Of a stretch of DNA of 64,000 bases, positions 1 through 9,160 are shown piece by piece (position 1 is the stretch's first letter; every line of letters begins with the position of its first letter). Source of the DNA: Microvirga terricola (lineage in GTDB: Bacteria; Pseudomonadota; Alphaproteobacteria; Rhizobiales; Beijerinckiaceae). Location of the stretch: the NCBI RefSeq assembly GCF_011777495.1, contig NZ_JAATJS010000003.1:248001-312000 (forward strand), read 5' to 3'. A model generated the notes under the pieces. The model was not told the origin of the DNA, made no database searches, and worked only from the letters and a program-made list of their open reading frames with translations. The position numbers were made by a program, and so were the translations under genes.

Positions 1-1415
1 ACCTTCAAAATCTCGATGGAAGCTTCGTCCGTCGGGCGGAAGCAATTGACGCCGATGATCTTCTGATGGCCTGAATCGGTGCGGGCCTGTGTGCGCGCGG
101 CGGCTTCCTCGATCTTCAGTTTCGGGATGCCCGCCTCGATGGCCTTCGCCATGCCGCCGAGAGTCTCGACTTCCTGAATGTGACTCCAGGCCTTCTCGGC
201 GAGCTCCTGCGTCAGCCGTTCGACGTAATAAGAGCCGCCCCATGGATCGATGATGCGCCCGGTACCGCTTTCCTGCTGCAGGAAGAGCTGCGTGTTGCGG
301 GCAATGCGCGCGGAAAAATCGGTCGGCAGAGCCAGCGCTTCGTCGAGCGCGTTGGTGTGCAGCGACTGCGTGTGGCCTTGCGTTGCCGCCATCGCCTCGA
401 TGCATGTGCGCGCCACGTTGTTGAACACATCCTGCGCCGTCAGCGACCAGCCGGAGGTCTGCGAGTGGGTGCGCAAGGGAAGCGACTTCTCGCTCTGCGG
501 GTTGAAGCCTTTCACCAGCTTCGCCCAGAGCAGGCGCGCGGCGCGCATCTTGGCCACTTCCATGAAGAAGTTCATGCCGATGGCCCAGAAGAACGAGAGG
601 CGCGGTGCGAACTGATCGATGGTCAGCCCCGCGGCAAGTCCTGCGCGGATATACTCGACGCCGTCGGCGAGCGTGTAGGCGAGTTCGAGATCCTGCGTCG
701 CTCCGGCCTCCTGCATGTGGTAGCCGGAGATCGAGATGGAATTGAACTTCGGCATATTCGCGGAGGTATATGCGAAGATGTCCGAGATGATGCGCATCGA
801 CCCCTTCGGCGGGTAGATATAGGTGTTGCGCACCATGAACTCTTTGAGAATGTCGTTTTGAATCGTGCCGGAGAGTTTGTTTGCGGGAACGCCTTGTTCC
901 TCCGCCGCAACGATGTAGAGCGCCAGCACCGGTAGGACCGCGCCGTTCATGGTCATCGACACGCTCATCTGATCGAGCGGGATGCCCTCGAACAGGGTGC
1001 GCATGTCGTAGATCGAGTCGATGGCGACGCCCGCCATACCCACATCGCCGGCGACACGCGGGTGGTCGCTGTCATAGCCGCGATGGGTCGCGAGATCGAA
1101 GGCGACGGAGAGGCCCTTCTGCCCCGCCGCGAGATTGCGGCGATAGAAGGCGTTGGAATCCTCAGCCGTAGAGAACCCGGCGTACTGGCGCACGGTCCAC
1201 GGCTGGTTCACATACATGGTCGGGTAGGGGCCGCGCAGGAACGGCGCGACGCCCGGATAGGTGTCGAGAAAATCGATGCCCGCCCGGTCCTCGGGACCGT
1301 ACGCCCCCTTGACCGCAATGCCCTCCGGCGTCAGCCAGGGCTCCCCAGCGGGAGGAGGGGAGGGCAACGCGACGTCCGCCCAAGCGATGCGCGAAAAGTC
1401 GGGGATGCGGGTCAT
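1..1415 (-). CDS. scpA: Methylmalonyl-CoA mutase large subunit, C-terminus beyond window
   Basis: Catalyses the B12-dependent conversion between methylmalonyl-CoA and succinyl-CoA, the last step of propionyl-CoA assimilation. About 471 N-terminal residues are visible, out of roughly 720 usual for the family. They match the substrate-binding barrel, including the conserved stretch [20 protein letters not shown] near residue 75 and [12 protein letters not shown] near residue 450. The C-terminal cobalamin-binding domain (DxHxxG) lies outside the window. ATG at 1415 gives the usual MxRIPDF N-terminus; GTG codons at 1433 and 1439 are in-frame alternatives. The small-subunit gene lies upstream on the same strand, but a secreted-protein gene separates the two. 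Identification is strong; the start is less so. Confidence 0.93.
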   Translation of the reverse strand, partial: MTRIPDFSRIAWADVALPSPPPAGEPWLTPEGIAVKGAYGPEDRAGIDFLDTYPGVAPFLRGPYPTMYVNQPWTVRQYAGFSTAEDSNAFYRRNLAAGQKGLSVAFDLATHRGYDSDHPRVAGDVGMAGVAIDSIYDMRTLFEGIPLDQMSVSMTMNGAVLPVLALYIVAAEEQGVPANKLSGTIQNDILKEFMVRNTYIYPPKGSMRIISDIFAYTSANMPKFNSISISGYHMQEAGATQDLELAYTLADGVEYIRAGLAAGLTIDQFAPRLSFFWAIGMNFFMEVAKMRAARLLWAKLVKGFNPQSEKSLPLRTHSQTSGWSLTAQDVFNNVARTCIEAMAATQGHTQSLHTNALDEALALPTDFSARIARNTQLFLQQESGTGRIIDPWGGSYYVERLTQELAEKAWSHIQEVETLGGMAKAIEAGIPKLKIEEAAARTQARTDSGHQKIIGVNCFRPTDEASIEILK

Positions 1416-1573
1416 GCCTTTTGAAACACTCACGGACACGCTGATCGAAACATGAATGCATTCTAAGACATCCGCTACCGGGATGCTATCGGCCTGTCAT
1501 TCGAAGATCGGCCGGGACGCTAACGCAGCCTCGTCCTGGGAGACCAGCAGCAGCGGCCTTGTTAGCGTCGCGC

Positions 1574-1966
1574 TTAGCCGGAAACCGTGCTCGATCGCTT
1601 CTGCGCCGTCCAGCGGCCGGAGCAGCCGAAGGAGGCGAGCCTCCAGGTCCCGGCGCCGGATCGGCCGTTGAGGCGGCCATTAGCGTCGACCTTGGCGATG
1701 CTGCGGCGGATGTCGAGATTGACCGCGCCGTCCGCGTTGATGCGGCCATAGACGGTGGTTGGTGAATCGCCTGGCGAAAGAAGATAGCGGACGTTCCCGT
1801 TCTCGATGGCGATGGAATAGTTGTAGCTGGCACTGCAGAGGCCGGAATCCGTCACCATGCGGACGCTCCAGGTGCCGTCATTATGGCTGGGGGCGGCCAT
1901 GGCGTTGCCGCAAATGGCTAGGCCCAACGTCAGGGCCAAAATGGATGGTTTCGCGAAGTTCTTCAC
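1574..1966 (-). CDS. Small secreted protein of unknown function
   Basis: Encodes about 130 residues with a clear N-terminal signal peptide: a Lys near the start, a hydrophobic stretch, then a likely AMA cleavage site near residue 23. The mature part contains two cysteines and a repeated theme of Gly, Asn and Asp turns, suggesting a small periplasmic beta-rich protein. A GTG at 1966 is chosen because GGGAGAAAG stands about five bases upstream; the longer ATG start at 1987 has no such site. It lies between the two methylmalonyl-CoA mutase subunit genes, on the same strand, 36 bases after the small-subunit gene. I do not recognise a named family and infer no link to the mutase. Confidence 0.7.
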   Translation of the reverse strand: MKNFAKPSILALTLGLAICGNAMAAPSHNDGTWSVRMVTDSGLCSASYNYSIAIENGNVRYLLSPGDSPTTVYGRINADGAVNLDIRRSIAKVDANGRLNGRSGAGTWRLASFGCSGRWTAQKRSSTVSG

Positions 1967-2002
1967 AGTGCTTTCTCCCGGGTTCAAGGCCGGAAGAACG
2001 CC

Positions 2003-3871
2003 TCAAGCCTCTGCGCAGGCCGCTTCGAGCGCCTCGCTCAAGACCTTAAGGGTGTCGCACCCGGCAAAGATAAAAGTGGTAATGCCGGCGCGGGACAGCT
2101 TCTCCTGGCTTTCTCCGGGGCGGCCGGCGAGAAAAATACGATCCGCTCCGGCATCCCGCAAGGTCGTTGCTGTCGCAGCCGCCTGATCTTCATAGATCTC
2201 ATCTGTCGAGCAGATGCAGGAAAGCTTCGATCGACTGTCGATATAGGCTTTCTTGAGACCTTCTTGCGTCGTAAAGCCATCGTTGGTGATGGCTTCTATT
2301 CCTGCCGCCTCGAAGAAATTTTTCGCGAAGGTTGCGCGGGCGGTGAAGGCAGCGACGGGGCCGAGATTGGCGAGAAAGATCTTGGGGCGCGAGTCCGTGC
2401 GTGCGCGATAAGCGTCGGACGCATCGCGCAGGCGCTCGAAGGGCTCTGCCAATCGGATGGAGGGCAGGGGCGCGATGCTCACGCCGCCTTCCTCTGCTGA
2501 GGGCGTGGGTGCGGCCTCCCGGCGGGGGAGGAGGACTGCCACATCCGCTTCTGCGATGTTGGGGAATTCGCTGGTGCCGGTGATCGGCTCTTTACGCGTG
2601 GCGACCGCCTTTTCGCGTTGGGCGCGGACGGCGGCGATGCGGCCTTGTAGGAGGCCGTGGGTCAGGCTTTCCACGATGCCGCCTTCGCGCTCGATTTCCT
2701 GGAACAGTGCCCAGGCCTTGTCGGAAAGCGCTTCCGTCAGCGCCTCGAAGCCGCCTGCGCCGGCAGCAGGGTCGGCGACGCGCCAGAGATTGGATTCGTC
2801 GAGCAGGATCAGCTGCGTGTTGCGCGCCACCCTTCGGGCGAAGGCATCGGGCAGACCGAGCGCGGCGGTGAAGGGCAGGACCGTGATGGCATCCGCGCCG
2901 CCGATCCCGGCGGAGAAAGTGGCGACTGTTGCCCGTAGCATGTTCACCCACGGGTCGCGGCGCGTCGTCATTCGCCATGCCGTTTCAGCTTGAAGACGGA
3001 TCGGCTTCGGGGCGAGCCCGCAGGCCTGCTCCACGCGGGCCCAAAGCAACCGTAGGGCGCGGAATTTCGCGACCGTCAGAAACTCGTCCGCATCGGCGAC
3101 GAGGAGGAAGGAGAGCGCATCGCGCGCGGCTTCGAGCGAATGGTCCTGCGCTTCCAGCGCGCGCAGATAGGCGACGCCGGTTGCAAGCACCGCAGCCAGC
3201 TCCTGCGCCTCGCTCGCGCCTGCCTCATGATAGGGTCGTCCGTCGGCGAGGAAGGCGCGTCCCTTGAAGCCACGCCCAGCTAGGTCTTCGAACGTCGCTC
3301 CCATGCGATGAGCCACTTCGTCCCACGCGACGGAGAGCGAGCCCAAGGCGGCGAGGCCGCCGATGGGATCCATGCCGAGGTCGAGGGAGAGGTCCGAAAG
3401 GGCATGGCCGCGCCGTTCCGCGAGAGCAATGAGCTTTTCCGCCATCGGTCGGCCGTGGCCGCCCGTATCGAGGCGCAGATGGATCAGATCGAGCATCACG
3501 CCGGAAAGCGCGCGATCCAGATCCTCGACCGTCTCGGCGTGAACGCCGAAGCCGCGCGCGGCGGGCGCTCGGCTGGTGACGAGGGTCAGCGCGTCCGCGC
3601 CGCCTTCGAGGTCGAGAAGGGCGAGTTCGTTCGCCTTGGCCGGGTTGGGATGATCGACGCGTTGCGACACCCGCCAGCGGCCGGATTCAGGGCGCGCGAT
3701 ATGCGCAGCACCTTCCGCCTTAGGATAGAGCGGCTGGATGTCGAGGCCGTCATAGGTGCGCCCGACAAGCTTCTTCTGGAAATCCGACCCTTTGAGCACG
3801 CCCTCGACCAGCGCGAGCCATTGCTCGCGTGTGGCGGGGGGGAAATCGGCGGCGAGAGAGAGAGCGTCCAT
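2003..3871 (-). CDS. mutA: Methylmalonyl-CoA mutase small subunit
   Basis: The 622-residue product matches the small (beta, non-catalytic) subunit of heterodimeric methylmalonyl-CoA mutase. It has the mutase barrel in the first two thirds (motifs such as LDIQPLYP and NTQLILLDESN) and a degenerate B12-type domain at the C-terminus, with KIFLANLGPVAAF and IFLAGRPGE. In known heterodimers only the large subunit binds cobalamin; the small subunit supports assembly. Length is typical. ATG at 3871 is preceded by a weak AAGG. The large-subunit gene lies downstream on the same strand after an intervening secreted-protein gene, so the pair may still share a transcript. Symbol usage for the two subunits varies between organisms. 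Confidence 0.92.
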   Translation of the reverse strand: MDALSLAADFPPATREQWLALVEGVLKGSDFQKKLVGRTYDGLDIQPLYPKAEGAAHIARPESGRWRVSQRVDHPNPAKANELALLDLEGGADALTLVTSRAPAARGFGVHAETVEDLDRALSGVMLDLIHLRLDTGGHGRPMAEKLIALAERRGHALSDLSLDLGMDPIGGLAALGSLSVAWDEVAHRMGATFEDLAGRGFKGRAFLADGRPYHEAGASEAQELAAVLATGVAYLRALEAQDHSLEAARDALSFLLVADADEFLTVAKFRALRLLWARVEQACGLAPKPIRLQAETAWRMTTRRDPWVNMLRATVATFSAGIGGADAITVLPFTAALGLPDAFARRVARNTQLILLDESNLWRVADPAAGAGGFEALTEALSDKAWALFQEIEREGGIVESLTHGLLQGRIAAVRAQREKAVATRKEPITGTSEFPNIAEADVAVLLPRREAAPTPSAEEGGVSIAPLPSIRLAEPFERLRDASDAYRARTDSRPKIFLANLGPVAAFTARATFAKNFFEAAGIEAITNDGFTTQEGLKKAYIDSRSKLSCICSTDEIYEDQAAATATTLRDAGADRIFLAGRPGESQEKLSRAGITTFIFAGCDTLKVLSEALEAACAEA

Positions 3872-4023
3872 GATGGCCTTCGGAGGCGGGCAGCTTGAAA
3901 TTGCGCGGGAAGATATAGGTTCGGCTGAGGCGTGAAAATGCCTCTAATGGCCACTCCGCGAATCTCCGCGAGATCGGCCACACAGGAAGGCTAGAAAGCG
4001 ATCGACCATGGTGGCCGGCTCTG

Positions 4024-4404
4024 TCACCTTCGAGGACCTATCGGTTCCCAGTTCGCGAATGGTGGGGCCTGATCCTGAAAGGGCAGTTTCCGGTTCGAGA
4101 TTGAGAGCACTCCTCCGTCATTGTACCCAACCAAGACGAATGCGATTGAGGTCGCTTGGGCTTCAGCCTGCCTCACGGCTTCGTACACTGAGACTGGGCG
4201 GTACTGACTCTCGTGCGTGACGATGAAGTATGTATCCGGGAAAGCGCCCCGCAGATGTTGGGTCTCCCAGAGATAATCATCAAGAGAAGATAGATTTGCC
4301 AGCTGTGGCAATTGCTGGCCCTCCACTTCGAGGCGGAGCAGATTCAGATTGTTTCCTTCAATGAACTTCGCAATTTGAGCTACGCCTTCATGAAAATATC
4401 TCAT
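4024..4404 (-). CDS. Hypothetical protein, 126 residues
   Basis: Encodes a soluble 126-residue protein with no signal peptide or membrane segment. The N-terminal half looks helical and leucine rich; the C-terminal half has alternating hydrophobic residues consistent with beta strands. GGAAG lies about five bases before the ATG. Its base composition is lower in GC and its codon use less biased than the neighbouring genes, which hints at a recently acquired or fast-evolving gene. I recognise no family. It stands alone, between the mutase small-subunit gene and the DUF2267/DUF2780-like gene, on the same strand as both. Confidence 0.6.
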   Translation of the reverse strand: MRYFHEGVAQIAKFIEGNNLNLLRLEVEGQQLPQLANLSSLDDYLWETQHLRGAFPDTYFIVTHESQYRPVSVYEAVRQAEAQATSIAFVLVGYNDGGVLSISNRKLPFQDQAPPFANWEPIGPRR

Positions 4405-4466
4405 TTTTCTTCCGCATGTGGCCGTTCCGTACGGTCACGTCGTCCGGAACGGCCTGAAAACCTGAC

Positions 4467-4847
4467 TCAAACGAATTGCGACAGGCCGGGGATGGAGCCG
4501 ACGATGGGGCCCATCACGTCCTCGCCCGCCTTTTCGCGGCCATAGGCAAAGAGTTCGCGACCCAAGGGCTGCATCTGGCCCATGGAAACGCCGGCCCCCA
4601 TGAGCTGGCCGCCGAGCGCCATGACGCCGCCACCCATGGCTCCCATCATGCCCATAAGGCCGCCCCCGCCGCCTTTGCCGGCCTGCGCGATGGCATCCTC
4701 GGCCCCGGGCAGCGCGGCGATGAGCTGGTTCACTTCCGCCGTGGGGCCTTCCTTGCGCAGAAAGGCCAAAATCATGCCGATGGCCTTGGTCGAGGTCGCG
4801 GCATCCAGGCCCGTCTTTTGTGTGACGCGGGCGATGAGTTCTTCCAT
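4467..4847 (-). CDS. Small Gly/Met-rich protein, DUF2267/DUF2780-like
   Basis: Encodes 126 residues. Residues 1-55 form an amphipathic helical domain (start MEELIARVTQKTGLD) of the sort found in DUF2267/DUF2780/DUF937-type proteins; residues 56-95 are a glycine- and methionine-rich linker; the tail is short and helical. ATG at 4847 is preceded by AGGAG at good spacing, which decides the start: the same frame stays open far upstream only because it is antisense to the next gene. It is transcribed divergently from the HerA-like ATPase gene, about 125 bases away. Function is unknown; the family assignment is by general resemblance. Confidence 0.7.
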   Translation of the reverse strand: MEELIARVTQKTGLDAATSTKAIGMILAFLRKEGPTAEVNQLIAALPGAEDAIAQAGKGGGGGLMGMMGAMGGGVMALGGQLMGAGVSMGQMQPLGRELFAYGREKAGEDVMGPIVGSIPGLSQFV

Positions 4848-4973
4848 GTGATTCTCCTGCAAAGGCTCGCGCGCGATACTTCGGGCTGGACGGTTGTAAA
4901 TCAAGTGAGCGGCGGAGTGGAAACCGGCGCGAGAAGTTTCTACACTCAAGGGGCACCCGCAAAGAGGAACGCA

Positions 4974-6512
4974 ATGCTTCAAGACGGCAACATCTTCATC
5001 GGCAAGAGCACCAAGCCGGAATATCTGGATCTGGCGCTCGCCAACCGGCACGGCCTGATCACGGGCGCGACGGGCACGGGCAAGACCGTGTCCCTGCAGG
5101 TGCTGGCGGAGGGCTTTTCCGAAGCGGGCGTTCCGGTTTTCGCCGCCGACATCAAGGGCGACCTTTCCGGCATCGGAGCCCCCGGCACGCCGAAGGACGC
5201 CTTCCTGAAGCGCGCCAAGGAGATTGGCGTCGACTACAAGCCGGATCAGTTTCCCGTCGTGTTCTGGGACCTCTTTGGCGAGCAAGGGCATCGCGTGCGC
5301 GCCACCGTGTCGGAGATGGGCCCGCTGTTGATCTCGCGCCTGCTCGATCTGAACGATGTGCAGGAAGGCGTGCTCAACATCGCGTTCCGCGTCGCGGACG
5401 AGCAGGGGCTTCTGCTCATGGATCTCAAGGATCTGCGAGCGCTCTTGCAGTTCGTTGCTGAGAACGCGCAGGAGCTGACGACGACTTACGGCAACGTGTC
5501 GAAGGCGACCATCGGCACCATTCAAAGGCAGCTGCTCGTTCTCGAAAACCAGAAGGGCGACGAGTTTCTGGGCGAGCCCGCGTTGAGCATCAAGGACCTG
5601 ATGCGCACGGATCGCGACGGGCGCGGCATCGTCAACATTCTGGCGGCGGACAAGCTGATGAACAATCCGCGCCTCTACGCCACCTTCCTGCTGTGGCTGA
5701 TGTCGGAATTGTTCGAGGAGTTGCCGGAGGTTGGTGATCTCGATCAGCCCAAGCTCGTGTTCTTCTTCGATGAGGCGCACCTGCTTTTCAGCGATGCGCC
5801 GAAGGCTCTCATCGAGACGGTGGAGCGCGTCGTGCGTCTCATCCGCTCGAAGGGCGTCGGCGTTTATTTCATCACGCAAAATCCCATCGACGTGCCGGAG
5901 ACCATTCTCGCGCAATTGGGCAATCGCGTTCAGCATGCGTTGCGCGCGTATACGCCGCGCGAGCAGAAGGCGGTTCGCGTCGCCGCGCAGACTTTTCGCC
6001 AGAACCCGGCTTTCGATACCGAAAAGGTGATCACCGAACTCGGTGTCGGCGAGGCGCTGGTTTCGACCCTTGAAGGTAAGGGAGCGCCCTCGATGGTGGA
6101 GCGCACGCTCATCGCGCCGCCCATGGCGCAGGTTGGCCCCATCGATCAGGCGTTGCGCCGGCAGATCCTCGCCGCAAGCCCGCTCGGCGCGAAATACGAT
6201 CAGGCCATCGATTCCGAGTCCGCTTATGAAATGCTGACTGCGCGTGCACAGAAGGCCGCTGCCGATGCGCAGGCGGCCCAGGGCGGAGGCGGCATTCTCG
6301 ACATGCTCGGCAACCTTTTTGGCACCAATGGCCAACGCAAGGGCACGATGACCGTCGGCCAGCGCGTCACGCGCGAAGTCACCCGCACGGTCGTCAACCA
6401 GACCATCGGCAGCCTCGCGGCGGAACTCGGCAAATCGATTGCGGGCCGCCAGGGCGGCTCCATCGGCCGCGCCATCGTGCGCGGAACGCTCGGGGGAATT
6501 TTGCGGCGGTAG
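4974..6512 (+). CDS. HerA-like helicase/ATPase, DUF853 (YjgR) family
   Basis: The 512-residue product is a P-loop ATPase of the HerA/FtsK-related DUF853 group (E. coli YjgR). A Walker A motif, GATGTGKT, spans residues 31-38 after a short beta-rich N-terminus, and a Walker B-like FFFDEAHLLF lies near residue 260. Later ALRAYTPREQKAVR and a Gly-rich tail ending in GRAIVRGTLGGILRR are typical of the family. GAGG stands about five bases before the ATG at 4974; the longer open frame upstream is not supported. The true substrate of the family is not established; DNA translocation is inferred from HerA. It appears monocistronic, followed by the M20 peptidase gene 97 bases on. Confidence 0.88.
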   Translation: MLQDGNIFIGKSTKPEYLDLALANRHGLITGATGTGKTVSLQVLAEGFSEAGVPVFAADIKGDLSGIGAPGTPKDAFLKRAKEIGVDYKPDQFPVVFWDLFGEQGHRVRATVSEMGPLLISRLLDLNDVQEGVLNIAFRVADEQGLLLMDLKDLRALLQFVAENAQELTTTYGNVSKATIGTIQRQLLVLENQKGDEFLGEPALSIKDLMRTDRDGRGIVNILAADKLMNNPRLYATFLLWLMSELFEELPEVGDLDQPKLVFFFDEAHLLFSDAPKALIETVERVVRLIRSKGVGVYFITQNPIDVPETILAQLGNRVQHALRAYTPREQKAVRVAAQTFRQNPAFDTEKVITELGVGEALVSTLEGKGAPSMVERTLIAPPMAQVGPIDQALRRQILAASPLGAKYDQAIDSESAYEMLTARAQKAAADAQAAQGGGGILDMLGNLFGTNGQRKGTMTVGQRVTREVTRTVVNQTIGSLAAELGKSIAGRQGGSIGRAIVRGTLGGILRR

Positions 6513-6608
6513 AAGCGCGGGAGGGGCATGCCATTGCCCCCCTTGCGACCACCTCCGGTTGGGGGCACCTTGTCGCCGCCTCAGATTCTCGAACTCTCAC
6601 GGAAAACC

Positions 6609-7991
6609 ATGTCCCACCTCGACAAAGTCCTCGCCAAGATCGATTCCGATCTCGATACCTCCCTGGAGCGCCTGTTCCATTGGCTCAAGATCCCCTCGAT
6701 CTCGACCGATCCGGCCTACAAGGACCATTGCCGTAAGGCCGGGCAATGGCTGGTCGATGAGCTGAAGGGGATCGGCGTCGATGCCTCGTTGCGCGAGACG
6801 GGCGGGCATCCGGCGGTGGTCGGTCATGCCAAGGGCGATACGAAGCCGCATGTGCTGTTCTATGGCCACTATGACGTCCAGCCGGTCGATCCGCTGGACC
6901 TGTGGGATACGTCGCCCTTTGAGCCGAAGATTGCGATGCTTCCCGATGGCCGTAAGGTCATCAGCGCGCGCGGCTCGTCCGACGACAAGGGGCAGGTTCT
7001 GACCTTCGTGGAAGCCTGCCGCGCGTGGAAGGCGGTCACGGGCTCGCTGCCGATCAACATCACCTTCCTGGTTGAGGGTGCGGAAGAAGATGGCTCGAAG
7101 TTCCTGCCCGAGTTCATCCAGGCCAACAAGGACGAGCTGAAGGCCGATGTCGCGCTCGTCTGCGACACAGGCATGTGGGACCAGAACACGCCCGCCATCA
7201 CCTCCTCGCTGCGCGGCATGGTCTATGAGGAAGTGATCGTCCGCTGCGCCGACCGGGACCTGCATTCCGGCACCTTCGGCGGTGCGGCGCAGAACCCGAT
7301 TCATGTGCTCTCCAAAATCATCGCCGCGATCCACGACGAGAACGGCCGTATCACCATCAAGGACTTTTACGAAGGCGTGCCGGAAACGCCGACGCAGATT
7401 CTGGAGCAGTGGAAGAAGCTCAATCTGACGGAGGAGGACTTCTTGGGCCAGATCGGCCTGAAGCATTCCGCCGGTGAGAAGGGTCGTATGCTGATCGAGC
7501 AGGTCCAGTCGCGCCCGACTTGCGACGTCAACGGCATCATCGGCGGCTACACGGGCGAGGGCACCAAGACCGTGATTGCGGCGGAAGCGCGCTGCAAGAT
7601 CTCCTTCCGCCTCGTGGGCGATCAGGACCCGGCGAAGATTTCGAAGAACTTCCAGGAGTTCGTGGAAGCCCGCGTCCCGGCGGATTGCTCGGTGGAGTTC
7701 ATCCGCCACAAGGGCTCGCGCGCTCTCGCCCTGCCACACGACTTCCCGGCGCTCATTGCCGCGAAGGCCGCGCTGCATGACGAATGGCAGGCCGATCCCA
7801 TCATCATCGGCATGGGCGGCTCGATCCCGGTCGGCGGCGACTTCAAGCGCACGCTCGGCCTCGACACGCTTTTCGTCGGCTTCGGTCTCGACGACGACCG
7901 CATCCACTCGCCGAACGAGAAGTACGACCTGAAAAGCTTCCACAAGGGCACGCGCTCATGGGCGCGCATCCTGGCGGCTCTGGCGAAGTAA
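6609..7991 (+). CDS. M20 family metallopeptidase (dipeptidase-like)
   Basis: A 460-residue cytosolic zinc-dependent peptidase of the M20/ArgE/DapE clan, closest in organisation to M20 dipeptidases. Metal-binding signatures are visible: GHYDVQP (His87, Asp89), SSDDKG (Asp125) and EGAEEDGS (Glu159/160, the catalytic base region). A dimerisation insert follows around residues 210-330, with RDLHSGTFGG containing the conserved His. ATG at 6609 starts at the expected N-terminal helix; an upstream in-frame ATG at 6528 would add 27 proline-rich residues and lacks family support. The ribosome binding site is weak. A strong hairpin terminator lies 30 bases after the stop. The exact substrate is not predictable. 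Confidence 0.9.
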   Translation: MSHLDKVLAKIDSDLDTSLERLFHWLKIPSISTDPAYKDHCRKAGQWLVDELKGIGVDASLRETGGHPAVVGHAKGDTKPHVLFYGHYDVQPVDPLDLWDTSPFEPKIAMLPDGRKVISARGSSDDKGQVLTFVEACRAWKAVTGSLPINITFLVEGAEEDGSKFLPEFIQANKDELKADVALVCDTGMWDQNTPAITSSLRGMVYEEVIVRCADRDLHSGTFGGAAQNPIHVLSKIIAAIHDENGRITIKDFYEGVPETPTQILEQWKKLNLTEEDFLGQIGLKHSAGEKGRMLIEQVQSRPTCDVNGIIGGYTGEGTKTVIAAEARCKISFRLVGDQDPAKISKNFQEFVEARVPADCSVEFIRHKGSRALALPHDFPALIAAKAALHDEWQADPIIIGMGGSIPVGGDFKRTLGLDTLFVGFGLDDDRIHSPNEKYDLKSFHKGTRSWARILAALAK

Positions 7992-8021
7992 CATCCGCCG
8001 CTTTCAGCCTTCTGTTCTCTT

Positions 8022-8056
8022 AAAATCGCCGGGCCAGTGCCCGGCGATTTTCGTTT
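8022..8056 (+). terminator. Intrinsic terminator of the M20 peptidase gene
   Basis: A perfect 12-base stem (8022-8033 with 8040-8051, arms AAAATCGCCGGG and CCCGGCGATTTT) encloses a six-base loop. The 3' arm ends in TTTT, followed by CGTTT. It lies 30 bases after the peptidase stop codon. Confidence 0.85.
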
Positions 8057-8087
8057 GGGGCGCCCACCGATCACTTTTTCCGATACG

Positions 8088-8106
8088 ATCAATCAAAAGG
8101 ATTGAT
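8088..8106. promoter_or_regulatory. Short inverted repeat upstream of the aminotransferase gene
   Basis: ATCAATC and GATTGAT form a perfect seven-base inverted repeat around AAAAG, about 85 bases before the aminotransferase start codon. This would suit an operator for a dimeric regulator, or a weak hairpin. No regulator is identified, so the role is inference only. Confidence 0.3.
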
Positions 8107-8190
8107 TGCCCTTGGACCTCTTGCGCCATTGACGGCGGCGGAGGCGAGGGCTGGAATAAGACAACAACACTGACCGATAGGGAGAGCGCG

Positions 8191-9054
8191 GTGGCTTGGT
8201 ATTCGCAGACATGGAACTGGTTCAACGGTGCCTGGCATGAGGGCAATCCGCCGCTCATCGGACCGCGCTCGCATGTCTCTTGGCTCGGCTCTTCCGTCTT
8301 CGACGGGGCCCGGGTCTTCGAGGGCGTGGCGCCGGATCTCGACCTGCATTGCGCCCGTGTGAACCGCTCGGCCAAGGTGCTTGGGCTTGAGCCGACGATG
8401 AAGTCCGAGGCGATCATCGATCTCGTCCGCGAGGGCGTGAAGAAATTTGCCCCCGGCACGGCTCTTTACGTGAAGCCGATGTATTGGGGCGAGGCCGAGG
8501 GCATGGCCACCATCGCCCCGGATCCGGAATCGACGCAGTTCTGCCTCAGCCTGTTCGAGGCTCCGATGCCGGTCCCGGGCGGGTTGTCGGTGATGAAGTC
8601 GAGCTTCCGTCGTCCGACGCTCGATTCCATGCCGACCGATTCCAAAGCGGGATGCCTTTATCCCAACAACGCCCGCGTCATTCGCGAGGCGAAGGCCAAG
8701 GGTTTTGACAACGCGCTTGTCTGTGACGCGCTCGGCAACGTGGCCGAAACCGGCACCTCCAACGTGTTCATGGCGAAGGACGGGGTGGTTCATACGCCGG
8801 CGGCGAACGGCACGTTCCTCAATGGCATCACGCGCCAGCGCGTGATCCGGCTGCTGCGCGAGAACGGCGCCACGGTGGTTGAGGGCACGCTGCGCTATGA
8901 GGATTTCGCGGAAGCGGACGAGATCTTCATTTCGGGCAACTATTCCAAAGTCATGCCTGTGCTGCGCATCGACAGCCGTGAGCTTCAGCCCGGCCCGTTC
9001 TATCGCAAGGCGCGCGAACTTTATTGGGCGTTCGCGCACGACAAGAAGATCTAA
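8191..9054 (+). CDS. ilvE: Branched-chain amino acid aminotransferase (PLP fold type IV)
   Basis: A 287-residue class IV aminotransferase that should interconvert branched-chain 2-oxo acids and leucine, isoleucine or valine with glutamate. The PLP lysine is Lys152 in DSKAGCLYPNN. GNVAETGTSNVF (the cofactor phosphate-binding strand and loop) and TFLNGITRQRV are typical of IlvE and its relatives. Start is a GTG at 8191 with GGAGAG about six bases upstream. The gene is monocistronic, preceded by a short inverted repeat and followed by a palindromic intergenic repeat. D-amino-acid or aminodeoxychorismate enzymes share the fold, but length and motifs favour IlvE. Confidence 0.88.
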   Translation: MAWYSQTWNWFNGAWHEGNPPLIGPRSHVSWLGSSVFDGARVFEGVAPDLDLHCARVNRSAKVLGLEPTMKSEAIIDLVREGVKKFAPGTALYVKPMYWGEAEGMATIAPDPESTQFCLSLFEAPMPVPGGLSVMKSSFRRPTLDSMPTDSKAGCLYPNNARVIREAKAKGFDNALVCDALGNVAETGTSNVFMAKDGVVHTPAANGTFLNGITRQRVIRLLRENGATVVEGTLRYEDFAEADEIFISGNYSKVMPVLRIDSRELQPGPFYRKARELYWAFAHDKKI

Positions 9055-9059
9055 CCGTT

Positions 9060-9149
9060 GTCGTCATGGCCGGACTTGATCCGGCCATCCACGGCTTGGA
9101 AACGCTGAGCTTAAATCGTGGATGCCCGGGACAAGCCCGGGCATGGCGG
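9060..9149. repeat. Palindromic intergenic repeat (REP/BIME-like)
   Basis: Two GC-rich hairpin units lie back to back. The first (9060-9093) contains ATGGCCGG...CCGGCCAT; the second (9117-9149) contains ATGCCCGGG...CCCGGGCAT. The outer parts ATCCACG and CGTGGAT are inverse copies of each other. From memory, units reading CATGGCCGGxxTTGxxCCGGCCATCCACG are common between genes in rhizobial genomes. It sits between convergent genes (ilvE and murJ) and may also act as their terminator. Confidence 0.75.
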
Positions 9150-9160
9150 TGGAATGGCTT

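Noticed and set aside
4848..6335. Very long minus-strand open frame (to 622 residues) continuing upstream of the small DUF2267/DUF2780-like gene
   Set aside because: It is antisense to the well-supported HerA/DUF853 gene. Only the last 126 codons, which follow a good ribosome binding site, are real; the rest is an effect of high GC content.
6597..7943. Minus-strand open frame of 448 codons opposite the M20 peptidase
   Set aside because: Antisense shadow of a well-supported peptidase; no motifs.
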